This document shows, in pieces, positions 41,475 to 51,959 of a stretch of 64,000 nt of DNA; position 1 is the stretch's first letter; every line of letters starts with the position of its first letter. The DNA is from Isoetes taiwanensis (Eukaryota > Streptophyta > Lycopodiopsida > Isoetales > Isoetaceae): contig JAJEKV010000054.1 of NCBI GenBank assembly GCA_021234155.1, positions 2,978,367-3,042,366 of the forward strand, given 5' to 3'. The translations under genes and the position numbers were made by a program. The notes under the pieces are model-generated. The model worked only from the letters and a program-made list of their open reading frames with translations, ran no database searches and had not been told where the DNA came from.

Positions 41475-42955
41475 ACTTTACGCTGCTCTTCGCTCTCTGC
41501 AGATATCATGAAGAGTTATCTCCTTCTTTGGCCTGCCCTCTTCCTCCCAATGATTAAAGGTTTCTCGGGGCTAAAGGTGCATCGGGTTCTTCCTCTTCCT
41601 CAACAAAGCTGGATTTATGGAAATAAGGGGCTGCAAAGAAGAAAAACTTGCATCCAACGCCCTAGCGATGCTTGGTGGTACTTTTCAGGCAATCTGCCTT
41701 CCTCATCTAAAGCAAACTCGTGCACATGCGGACTTTTCGGGCTTGCCGTGAAAATTCATTGTGTCTAGAGGCTTGGTTGGGAAAGGAACAGTTTGGATTT
41801 GGATTTGGATTTCAATGTGAGAAATGGTGCTTGGAAAATAACAAAGGTTTGGATTTCGATTTGGATTTCGATTATGAAGAACGGAACAAACCCGAAGGTG
41901 ATGGGCGTGGTGTCCGAGTTGCATGGGCCATGGTAGAGCGAGGTTCAAGTGGAGGATCTCGGATCCGCAATCGAAAAGAAACTCGATCTTCGTGAGACGA
42001 AATGGGTGTTTTGTGAATAGGAAAGGGGCGAAAATGGATTGTTCGAAAGCGATCGAAGCTTTAAAAATCTCAACCAAAATTAACTTCTACCAAAAAGAAA
42101 CTCGACCCAAATCGTGATCCATCGCTAAACTCGATCTTTTGTGAAATTGGTCGCTTTACGAATTGGCTTGGCGAAATTGGCTTGGGCGAAACCCGTGGCT
42201 ACGGTTTAAAAGCCGATCGGCGGTTTTGTGGCTACGGTTTTGATGGACGATGCAGCCACGGTTTTGATGGACGATGGTCGCTGCATAATTAGAACCCCAA
42301 ATTAGAACCCTAAATTTAAAACAATGGTTTAAAACAAAAAACATTTCCAATGGTTCCAAAAAAACCCCAAACAACCATGCCAATGGTTAACCAAGGCATT
42401 TTTCAATTTTTCTTTTTCTTTCCCCCACCAAAAATCGAAATAATCATTTGGGAACCTTATCACATCAAAATAATGGACAAGGTTTTGTTAAAGCATTTAA
42501 TTCATAATAGTTTTACCGCATCATTTGTTTATGTGTCAGCCACAGGAATAGGCCTATGGGACCGAAACAAAGAGAGAGCACAGCAGAATACAAGAAGAAA
42601 GAGTAATATGCAGTTTCAAAATAAAAACAAAAATGGGAATCGATACAAAGAAGAAAGAGTAATATGCAGTTTCCAAAAAAAAAAATGGCGATATATGTGT
42701 ACCGTGTCTATTGTCCTTATTGTAGTTGCAGATACGAGTTTCTTGGGCGTAAGAATATGACCAGCTTAGTTTAGGTTTTTGGTTCTTGAAAGTCCACACG
42801 GTTGACCATAATAAGTTGGAATAAAAGTCTCAATCAAATTTGTCTTGCCCTTATACAATGAATATGTAGCATAATAACAGGGGGTTTTCTTTGTATTTTT
42901 GTACGCTTTTCACTAAGGTTTTTCTATGATTTCGTGATGTATTCAAATGGATGTA
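41475..42955. other. Low-complexity and short duplicated sequence, no gene supported
   Basis: GGATTTGGATTTGGATTTC-type hexamer runs occur at 41795-41870 and give FGFGF / IQIQIQ frames. CGAAATTGGCTTGG and GTGGCTACGGTTTTGATGGA repeat at 42160-42280. GAAGAAAGAGTAATATGCAG repeats at 42592 and 42649. Open frames here are artefacts of these repeats. Confidence 0.5.
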
Positions 42956-43016
42956 CTAATGCGTACATCTAGAGTGCACCATTTCTGAGCCATTGATTTT
43001 AGCCTTTTTTTTTCCA

Positions 43017-43187
43017 ATGGTCAACAACCAATGGCTCACAACAAAAGCCTTTTTTTTGTGCGTGTGGTGCATGATGGTCAACAACCAATGGCTCACAACA
43101 AAAGCCCTCTTTTTGTGCGTGTGGTGCATGATGGTCAACAACCAATGGCCCACAACAAAAGCCCTTTTTTTGTGTGTGTGGTGCATA
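43017..43187 (+). repeat. 57-bp minisatellite, three copies
   Basis: Copies start at 43017, 43074 and 43131 with the phrase ATGGTCAACAACCAATGGC. Each contains CACAACAAAAGCC, a T-run and GTGTGGTGCATGATGG. Because 57 is a multiple of three, several reading frames on both strands stay open across all copies. I do not call any of them a gene. Confidence 0.85.
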
Positions 43188-43925
43188 ATGGGCACATGAA
43201 GGGCTTGAAGGGCACATGTAGTGCAGTTTCCCCGCCAGCAACACATTTCTTATCATAACTTTTGATCCAGAGCTCTGTTTGAGATGATTTTTATTGCGTT
43301 GGAAAGCTCTCTCCGAGATCTTTTTGATAGTGTATGATATGGATATGTTTTGTTAAGTTATCTATGCTAAAACAACAATTGTTCAGCCGGGTTTGGTAGG
43401 CTTTCACATCCTACCAGCTGATTAATACAGGATTGCGCTATTGGATATTGTTTTATGGCTTATTCCGAATGAAGGTTGCAAAAAATTACCATGCATTTTT
43501 AGATTTTGAGGCAGTTATTAAGCAAATTCCAAGGCTTCTAGATCCTTGTGCTAACAAGCAGAAAAGTTTCCCACTTTGGTTTCTCATCACAAGAATCCAT
43601 GGAGGCCAAAGGCTGTTGTTGAATTCCAGTTGAAAAATGTTTGTGTATGGGTGTTGCAAAATTTATGACTTTCAGAATAATGGGATCAATCCGCTCTATC
43701 TTTATGGTAACTTTTACTTATGTTCTATTTGTTTTATTGTCATGAAATTCAAAAGCTACAGATGAAAGCCTCAAATGAATTCTAGTTTTTTTCTGGTTTG
43801 AATTCTAAAATTTTTGTCACACCGAGGGGGGGGGACGTCCCTAAGGCCTTGAAGGGGCCAAATTTTTTTTTTTTTGCAACACAAACCATTAACATCCAAC
43901 ATATAAAAATCAACAACATAACAAC
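43188..43925. other. No gene recognised
   Basis: An orphan frame at 43433-43633 ([20 protein letters not shown]) has no family. A G-run and T-run at 43825-43877 (GAGGGGGGGGACGTCC) precede the inverted repeat. Confidence 0.3.
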
Positions 43926-44423
43926 CAACACATAACAACCATTGACATTAACAACCAACACATAACTACCATTGACATTAATTAACACAACCATTGGGTC
44001 TAACACATTTAAATTAAAATCCCCCTTAAACCCCCTTTGGTTTGGGTGCATATTCACACGGAGGGTGACGTAGGGCAGCGAGAGCCCTCATAATTGTATT
44101 TTGCACGTACAAAATCAACACCATATAGTATTCCGCTTGAAATCTTATAGTATTTTGCGAATCTTGATATCTGATATAGCAAATTTTGTACTTGCATACC
44201 CCACAAGCGAGGAACTTTAAAATGCGGTTGTAGATTAAGGAATAAGGGGTGAATATGCCTATCCAACGCTCTCGCCCCGAGTCACCCCCGTGTGAATATG
44301 CACCCAAACCAAAGGGGGTTTAAGGGGGATTTTAATTTAAATGTGTTAGACCCAATGGTTGTGTTAATTAATGTCAATGGTAGTTATGTGTTGGTTGTTA
44401 ATGTCAATGGTTGTTATGTGTTG
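43926..44423. repeat. Long inverted repeat, arms about 143 bp, spacer about 210 bp
   Basis: The left arm 43926-44069 (CAACACATAACAACCATTGA ... TTTGGTTTGGGTGCATATTC ... GGGTGAC) is the near-perfect complement of the right arm 44281-44423. The arms hold internal tandem phrases (AACCAACACATAAC). The spacer has no ORF of note. It would fold into a long stem on transcription and resembles a foldback MITE or miRNA-precursor-like hairpin. No target duplication was seen. It sits just inside the Helitron 3' end at 44543. Confidence 0.85.
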
Positions 44424-44514
44424 TCAACGACAAGAGGCCAACATGAGCATACTAAATATATCTTCATGTCATTGCTTCTTTAAATGATGGGTACCTACAA
44501 TAAACTGTATTTAT

Positions 44515-44543
44515 GCCCGGCAACGCCGGGCACCCATTACTAG
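44515..44543 (+). mobile_element. Helitron 3' terminus (plus orientation)
   Basis: The hairpin GCCCGGCAACGCCGGGC (44515-44531; arms GCCCGGC/GCCGGGC with a short loop) is followed after 8 nt by CTAG and then a host T (ACCCATTACTAG|T). This is the Helitron 3' signature: a GC-rich hairpin about 10 nt before CTRR, inserted 5' of T. The element extends leftwards; its TC 5' end was not identified. Confidence 0.8.
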
Positions 44544-44669
44544 TTTATATAGATTGACTTATACATCTGTGTTTCGTACTCCATCTTTTTATAAATGATC
44601 AAGTTGGTTCTATTGCTTAAGATATTTAACTCCTATTTAAAATGTATTGACATAGTAAAATAGTCATAA
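44544..44669. other. Spacer between two Helitron ends
   Basis: 126 bp of AT-rich DNA, which is host or older insertion. It is bounded on both sides by Helitron 3' ends. Confidence 0.6.
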
Positions 44670-44699
44670 CTAGTAACGGGTGCCCGGCGTTGCCGGGCA
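44670..44699 (-). mobile_element. Helitron 3' terminus (minus orientation)
   Basis: On the minus strand the sequence ends TGCCCGGCAACGCCGGGCA, CCCGTTACTAG|T, almost identical to the end at 44515-44543. The element extends rightwards from 44670; its 5' end was not found. Confidence 0.8.
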
Positions 44700-47600
44700 T
44701 AAACACGTTTCTATTGCGAGAATGGAACTTGATTGTAGATGATGTTTTCAATAATTAGTTGGATTTTCTATTTCTATTTCTTATCCTATGGATTGCTTCG
44801 TTTGAGTTAGATAAACAGAGGAGTGGATAATGAAATATACAAAATGTACAAAATGGAAGCAGGTGCTTTAACTTTTGGGTAAAATGTTTGTTTCTATTGG
44901 TTTTCACATTGCTAAAATCTAGACATTTAACCTAGTCCAGGTTGCTAAGTTCAAACTTGGTAGAATCCCCACCTTGCTAACATTACTTGCGTTTTGCAAA
45001 AGTTATCTTGTTGGAGCATATGGTAGAATCCCCACCTTGCTAGCATTACTTTCTTTTGCAAAAAGCTAAACATGTTGGAGCATGTAGCAATTTATGGATG
45101 AGAAACTGAAAGTTGCTTGGCACGTGAATCCACATTTCATGCATTAATAGTTTCGCGATGGAAATGCATATTGCAAATTAATTATGGTTACTAATTTGGT
45201 TAAATAAGATAAAAAGGTTTTCTACATCCATGAGAATAATAAATGCACATCATAAAAATTTACAATGTCAAGAGGTTCATCTTAAGAACATAAATTTAAT
45301 ACTTTTTCAAAGTCTTGGTATATATGGCATCATGTGGGGACTTGTAAATGTTGATGGGCATTCCATTTTATACTGTTTCTTTTGGGGTGGGAGGGGTCAC
45401 CATTGTGTATGATGTAGTGATGCAGCGTAATCCTGCATTGTATACACAAAATCTTCGAGTAATCTCCAATGGAAGTTAAGAATCTTCTCCTCATTGACTA
45501 ATTTTGCAACATCTCTACATAGGTGTTTGCTATAATTCTTTTGTTCTCAACTTGGTTCATAGTTTATATTGTTATAAAAGCTAGTAAATTAAATTTGTAA
45601 AGTTTATAGCTACATTAGATGACATGAAGAATACAAAGTTGCAGTTTCTTATGCACCCATTCATTCACTATAGTATGTCAAGCAATGCAATGCTTATATG
45701 CATTATCTATTCCAAAACCTAGAAGTGTCTGCCTATTTGAAAAGTTAGCACTGTTACAACTATCATCTATAGTCATTTTATACATCTCAACTTCATAAAA
45801 GGCTTTGCCTGGACATAGACAAAAGATGCAACCACCTTAAAAAAAGTCATGATTTTAAAAATACATTTTAATACGGATAAGCAACCATAAAGTATCATTC
45901 CTTTTCAAAGTAATTTGTCGGTTGAAAGTAATTTGTCAGTTGATGTTACCTGGCTGCATAACCTCCAATTGCCAGTGCAATAAGCAGTTTATAATTGATA
46001 GCCATCTTCATACCTTCTAAATCTAAGCAATGAGGTGAGCCAGGCATACCGTACTTGACAATGGACCTAGAAATCATAATTTTTACAATCCCCAAGTCAT
46101 AATTGCAGGCCATCTGATTTCTAGTGCATCATAACTTCTTGACATAATCAAGTTGCAGAATGCACCTAATTTGGATATCCTGCTCGACATTTCAAAGTCC
46201 TCTAGAGGTCCCATGACAGGTCTGAAACATGTAAACATATTTGAAGAAATGCGACACCTTCGAAGTCTAGGTTCTTTGCATTAATGGAAGAGTCATTAAG
46301 CTCGTTGAATATTGAGGCGCCGGACCATCAATTATTTGACTATTTTGAACAAATACCATAAATTTTTTAAGTAATCAGTAATATATAATGGCATACGTTT
46401 AGAGCAATATAATACTTAGCTTGAAGCAGTTGACCACCAGGGTAAATTTTAATGGCCCTAAATGTTTTTCTATTCAAATTAAGGTTGGCTAAACCTATGA
46501 AAAACAAAACTTCTTAGATTTTTTTCTTGGCAAAATTTGATAAAATAAAGCCCTTTAATTATCTTCCCACTTGGCTAAAATGTAAAGTTTATATGACATG
46601 AAATTCTGATGTTGGTGAATTTTTCTTGGTCCCCAGCTAAAGTGCAACTATTTAACTTCAAACTTTGAGCACTGATTAGTGCATGAATGACATTGATTCA
46701 ATATGCTTCTTTTACAAAATGTAACAAAGTTGTTCAAAGTACAATTCATAAGGAACAAATAATATCGTTTGAAGGAACATGCATGTTTACGTTGGGGTCA
46801 AATGCATCCAAATGGTGAATTTGGTGATGAAGCCTTTTAGAATCAACAATTGCAAGAAGATATCACTACTATTTAGAGCTTAAAATGCACATCATGTAAC
46901 ATTCTTCATAGCATTTAACCTCTATAGATACAAATTCAAAATATGATTGAGGTAGCTAATGGCAATTCCTAAATGAAAGAGGTCCCTGAATAGAATTGGC
47001 ATGGCTATTTGAATTGATCAGGGTTCTTCTAATCAACTTTAGAGAAGGCGATTAAGTACACCATGCAGCAAACAATCCCGGCTAAACTCTAAGCGTTCAA
47101 AATTTACCCCATTTTGGAGTGGCTATATTATGTTTTTTCTAAAAAAATTGCCTTTATAAACTTTAGCCATGAAATTTGACTAAAGGTCTAAAAAATTGCC
47201 ATTTGGCGAATTTTAGCCACTCTTTATTACCCTGGTTGACCACTTTTAGAAGACGTTGAAGAGGTGGAGTTGAAGCAAAGCAAGTTTTGGAAGACATACT
47301 ATTCAAGCAAGATGAGAAAAGAGTAGATACCAATTCATATAAAGATAATGCTCTAGTACCTGTTACAAAGGCAGAAAACAGGACTGTTGTTCTCGCCACA
47401 GAGATGTTAAATCCAATAAGTTGGAATACTTCATCTCAAAAGAGTGAAAGATAAAGTCAGGTAGAGGAGCGAATTAAAGCTAGCTCTCTTAAGCAAAATT
47501 CAGGGCTTCAACTCTGGCCAAAGTATGTGATGTTTCTCTTCCATTAATTGAAACAACGTGCCAGAATACACATCTACCAATGATTATAGTGCATTATACA

Positions 47601-48254
47601 AAGACATAGTGAAAGGATGCTCTCCTTATTCATATTTGATCATCGGCACTTATTTAGCTGCAAACAACTAATATTGGCAACTAATAATATTAGTGGAATC
47701 GTAGATGTAGTTCTTAAGGCTGAGATTCCAAATAGAAAATAGAGAGCGGATGCATGAAAGACTTGCAATTTCGGGACAAAGATGTAATGGGTTCTTCAAT
47801 CATAGAAAATACAAAGCAAATGGATCAAGGACTTGCAATTTGAGGGCGCACCAAAACGTAGTTCTCGTGAGAACAAATGCAATGGCTCCCCGGGCGCAAG
47901 GCACATTGCCGAGGCATATCTTACTCACCGAAAACCCCAAAACCAAACCTAATGTAGAAGAAGCAACTCAATGCTCAAGCAAATTGATAAAGATAGAAGA
48001 AACAACTAAATGCTCAAGTAAATTGGCATCCTTACCATGTTTTGTTTTGAAGTATCATCCTGCGATCATATCATTTGCTCAAATTCAAACAATGGATGAC
48101 ATTGATGTCCCAAACTTTGTAATCGCAAATCGGTGCACATGTTAAGAATCTTTTTGAGAGAAAAACATGATAATACAATAAGAGATAAAGGATGCTAATT
48201 TAATTGAAACTAAGAAACTAAGTTGCAAAGCTCAAAACCAAGATTACGATCACG
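44700..48254. other. Probably Helitron interior or old insertions, no gene supported
   Basis: No Rep/helicase similarity is seen. Local tandem copies of GGTAGAATCCCCACCTTGCT occur at about 44959 and 45022. A 131-codon open frame at 47750-48145 (NPKTKPNVEEATQCSSKLIK, with a KIEETTKCSSKL echo) is unassigned. Otherwise short frames only. Confidence 0.35.
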
Positions 48255-48400
48255 GTGGCTCCAGCTCTAGAATAGTTTCAGACTTTTAAGTGCCCTAAAG
48301 GCACGTGACAACATGAAGGCAATAGAACCTATTTAAGTTGGAACATGAAGGCTGAACCTATTTAAGGTTGGAACTATAGTAAAATCATGCTTTCTATGAA
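48255..48400 (+). repeat. Direct duplication, copy 1
   Basis: AATAGTTTCAGACTTTTAAG, GGCACGTGACAACATGAAGG, CAATAGAACCTATTT and GGAACATGAAGGCTGAACC recur in the same order at 49505-49650. The match is about 145 bp at high identity, 1.25 kb apart. Confidence 0.8.
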
Positions 48401-49141
48401 GTCGCGATATAAGATTCTATTAAGAAATGCATTAGATGAAAGTTATTATTCCTTCCACCAACACTCGATACATGCATTGGGAAAAAATGAGTTCATACAA
48501 CATCTTCGTAGAACCGAGGAGAGTTAAGCTTTCCATTTTCTCACCCTTCCTTAAATCATCTACTATTTGGTAGAGATGTTGCATTAAATTACTCACCATA
48601 TACCTTAGGTTTAGGTATGCAAACTCGTATGCTGTCTTGATTGCAAAAGACCCATACCTATAATTAGAAAAGATCATTGTTATAGCAAGCAGACATTTAC
48701 CTAAATGTAATCACGACATTGTTGCAACCTTGAAGGCAATGCTAGAATAGATGCATAGGTTCTGCGCAGGGCCTTCCCCTATTCTACGAAGTGATCCAAT
48801 TTAACCTTTGCAAAACCAAAACTGACATGTTACCTTTTAAGAAAGAGAATGCTACATGAACTTGAAAAATAGTTGTGGGTCATTTTCTTTTGTACTTGGC
48901 TGTTCCAAGATGATAAGCCAGCTGCAAAAACATCGTTGGCAACTATACATGCTGGATGGGTTTTGCATTTCCATATTCCATAGGTAGTCATACTAAAGCA
49001 TGCCCAAAAATGGAACACGTATTCGAGCAGCTCTGCCCTCATTCTATGCAAGAAACCAACCAATAACTGTGATGGAAAAGTTGAGCAAGTAATATCCACT
49101 CTACTCACTATCAAAGGCATCACACCTGCTACAGTGCAATA

Positions 49142-49320
49142 TGGTGCACATTAGTTGCTACATCTGGGTCAACAATTATGCATAGAAGTCTAACAGAAAA
49201 AGAGCCCAACATTAGAAGCTCTTAAAAGGATGGTGTACAACAGTTGCTACGTCTAGGTCACCAATTATGCATAGAAGTCTAACAGAAAAAGGGCCCAACA
49301 TTAGAAGCTCTTAAAAGGTA
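49142..49320 (+). repeat. Tandem duplication of 90 bp
   Basis: Two copies start at 49142 and 49232. They share TTATGCATAGAAGTCTAACA, GAAAAAG, then CCCAACATTAGAAGCTCTTA. Copies differ at a few positions. Confidence 0.85.
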
Positions 49321-49504
49321 AGTACAAAAATAAAAGAGGATAAGAAATGACATAAAGGAGGTTGCATGCAACAATCATAACACCATCCATAAAATTATCT
49401 GCAAAGAAGGATATCATGTGCTGTACAGAATAGTTTGAGCACAGCGTTTTTGCGACTATATGAGAGGAGTCTGTAATTTCAAGTGCAAGTTATCGTAATT
49501 AGAT

Positions 49505-49650
49505 ACAGTGACTCCAGCTTTATAATAGTTTCAGAATTTTAAGTGCCTTAAAGGCACGTGACAACATGAAGGCAATAGAACCTATTTCTAGTTGGAACAT
49601 GAAGGCTGAACCTATTTCTGATTGGAACTGTAATAAAATCATGCTTTCTG
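49505..49650 (+). repeat. Direct duplication, copy 2
   Basis: Second copy of the 48255-48400 sequence, with ATTTCTAGTTGG / ATTTCTGATTGG where copy 1 has ATTTAAGTTGG / ATTTAAGGTTGG. Confidence 0.8.
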
Positions 49651-50768
49651 ATAGTCAAATGACTCAAATGCAAACTCTCTGTCATAATCAAAGAGTTAGA
49701 CAAAGGTTCAAAGAGAAAGAATATCAGATATATTAGAATCTCTCTTTTGTAATCAAGCCCTTCTTTGTGATGGATTAGAATAGGCTAGATGATAGGCACC
49801 ATAGTCAAGTATCAATATTAAAGCTCTGAAACCAAAAACATGTGAAGTAAGAATGAAAATAAAAACATACACAACTCTGAAGCAGGTTTGAAACCCTATG
49901 AAGAGCAGAAGAGACAAAAAATAGGATGCATACCGAGAATATAAGCAACGTCACGTCCTTCCATGATTAGGATGACCAGGAAGATTCGCCGACATAATTC
50001 TTCAAGAAAAAATCTGGAGTAAAAATCTGTGGAATACTTGAAATTTGTCAGACAAAGAGAGAATCGTTAAGAAGCCCGAGGATGCTTAAGCCCTGGGTGC
50101 TTAATTTTTGTGCATTCAAAATTCCACGGATGCCACAAATCTGTTATCGGGAAGCCCTGAATACTTCATTCTCTGGCCATCCAAAACCTCCCTGGATGCC
50201 GAATTTGCATGCAGATACAACCTGTCACCATTTCGATTCGTCTCTCGACAGCTGAAGAAGAGCCATCGAATCCAAAAATAGAAACATCCTCCAAAACCAT
50301 ACCCCATCGAATCCCTAATTTCTGTTTTTTGATTTTTGGTTGATCGGAAAAGTTTGGCGGCGACAAAAAAACCCCAAACCTTAGGCAAACCAACCTGGGC
50401 AAAAAATCCAAAAAAATTTCGGGATCCCGGAAAAACCAAATTTAAACAATAGGATAAGCATATGTAATGAGTCATGACTACACACAATTGTTAGTTTAGT
50501 TTTTTGCCTTTGCAATGGCAAGAAATGACATATAAAATTTTTCATTATCCATAACTTCGTTTAATGTATGAATCCAATGTCGATAGCTATTAGTTCTAGT
50601 TAGCTTTTTTCCTTTTCTAGCAGAATGGTCCAAACAAATAGTGAAATCAATCTAGCTATACTTTCAGTTATGGAAGTTTATGGATTTCTATAGTCTAATA
50701 ATTCTTTAAAATAGTTATTGGCTTATCCTTCATGTTCGTTAATTGCCCAATTAATATCATACGATGCT
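49651..50768. other. No gene supported; LINE target region
   Basis: Two overlapping minus frames at 50116-50487 (GSRNFFGFFAQVGLPKVWG and so on) have no family resemblance. The sequence just left of the LINE contains its target duplication. Confidence 0.3.
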
Positions 50769-50780
50769 TGAGATGCGATA
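50769..50780 (+). repeat. LINE target-site duplication, 3' side
   Basis: TGAGATGCGATA immediately before the T-run at 50781. The same sequence occurs at 58612-58623. Confidence 0.85.
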
Positions 50781-51959
50781 TTTTTTTTTTTTTTTTTTTT
50801 TTTTTTTGAAGGTAAGAGTTGGTTTTATCATTAATTATGAAATCTCAGAGTACATAGCAAAATATGCTTTTAGAAGAAGCATATCAAAATATAGTGGAGT
50901 GTAGCAGTTGATAATAGAATGTAAACAGAGCGCAAAATGAAGTCTTCAGATTAAGGAGGAAGAACGATCAGCAACGACCCTTGGTAGAATGAAATAGCAA
51001 GAGGTAAAAGTGAGTAACACAATTAGGAGCGAACCGATTCCATCGAAAGCAAATTGCAAACCCGCCAAAATCCACCAAAAGAGTAAAACCGTAACTAAAT
51101 AAAATAAAAGCCCGGATATGCTTCTTGGCTTAGAGGACAAATGGACGTGGATTTCAAAGAAGTTGGTCCGAGAAGTAGGAATTGAAGTAGGCATTGAAGG
51201 AATCTGTGGAGCCAAAGAGATATTGGGCAAGGGGCCAATTATTATGATAGCGTAGTCTAAAACATATCTTTATCCACCGAAGAAATAATGATTGACCCAT
51301 ATAGATCCGCCATTAATTTGTGACTATAGTACCATGTTCTATATCTTGAGAGCCGAGCTTCGTGAAAATTAGGTTATTTCTCGATGTGAATTTCCACAAA
51401 GAAATGGAGTGGATGACCTCCCCCGCAAAATATACTTGCCCACATATCTTCACTCTCCTTGGTATAGCTCATACGCCCTCTTTTCATCAAGAATGACTCC
51501 ATAGAAGTGGCAATGTCATTTTTCATGACTTGATCCGAGAGATGTCCGAATGAAGGGAGAGCTGGCGGTATCAAACTTGTTGTTTCCTTCTCCCCGTAAG
51601 AAACTAAGATACTCTAGGATCATCGAAAGAAATAAATTAGAGACCACAACATTTAGATTGGAAGCAAACAAATCATAGTGACCCCTATACAAACCATATT
51701 CTTCCCATTTCTGTCAAAATTAGCTCCAAATTTCTTTTTTTATGTGTCAGTAGCAATAGTCTCAAAATCAAACCGAAAGTGCATTTTTAACCGTAAGATG
51801 GACACACTTTTTTACCATATAACACCCTATTCCTTGCTTTCCAAATGTTCCATAGAGCAATTTTAATGATTGTATTATCAAATTTATTATCCTGATTCAT
51901 AAGAGACATAAGATCCTCATTGATTTCAATCATAAATTTATCGAGAGAACCAAGACCAG

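Noticed and set aside
41158-41511. Plus-strand 117-codon open frame opposite the Rep-like remnant
   Set aside because: It is the complement shadow of the minus-strand frame; its Leu/Ser/Arg-rich text (LLLLLLSVAFS) mirrors the Lys/Arg/Glu-rich coding strand.
42956-43258. Overlapping open frames on both strands at the 57-bp repeat
   Set aside because: Open only because the period is divisible by three; no start context or homology.
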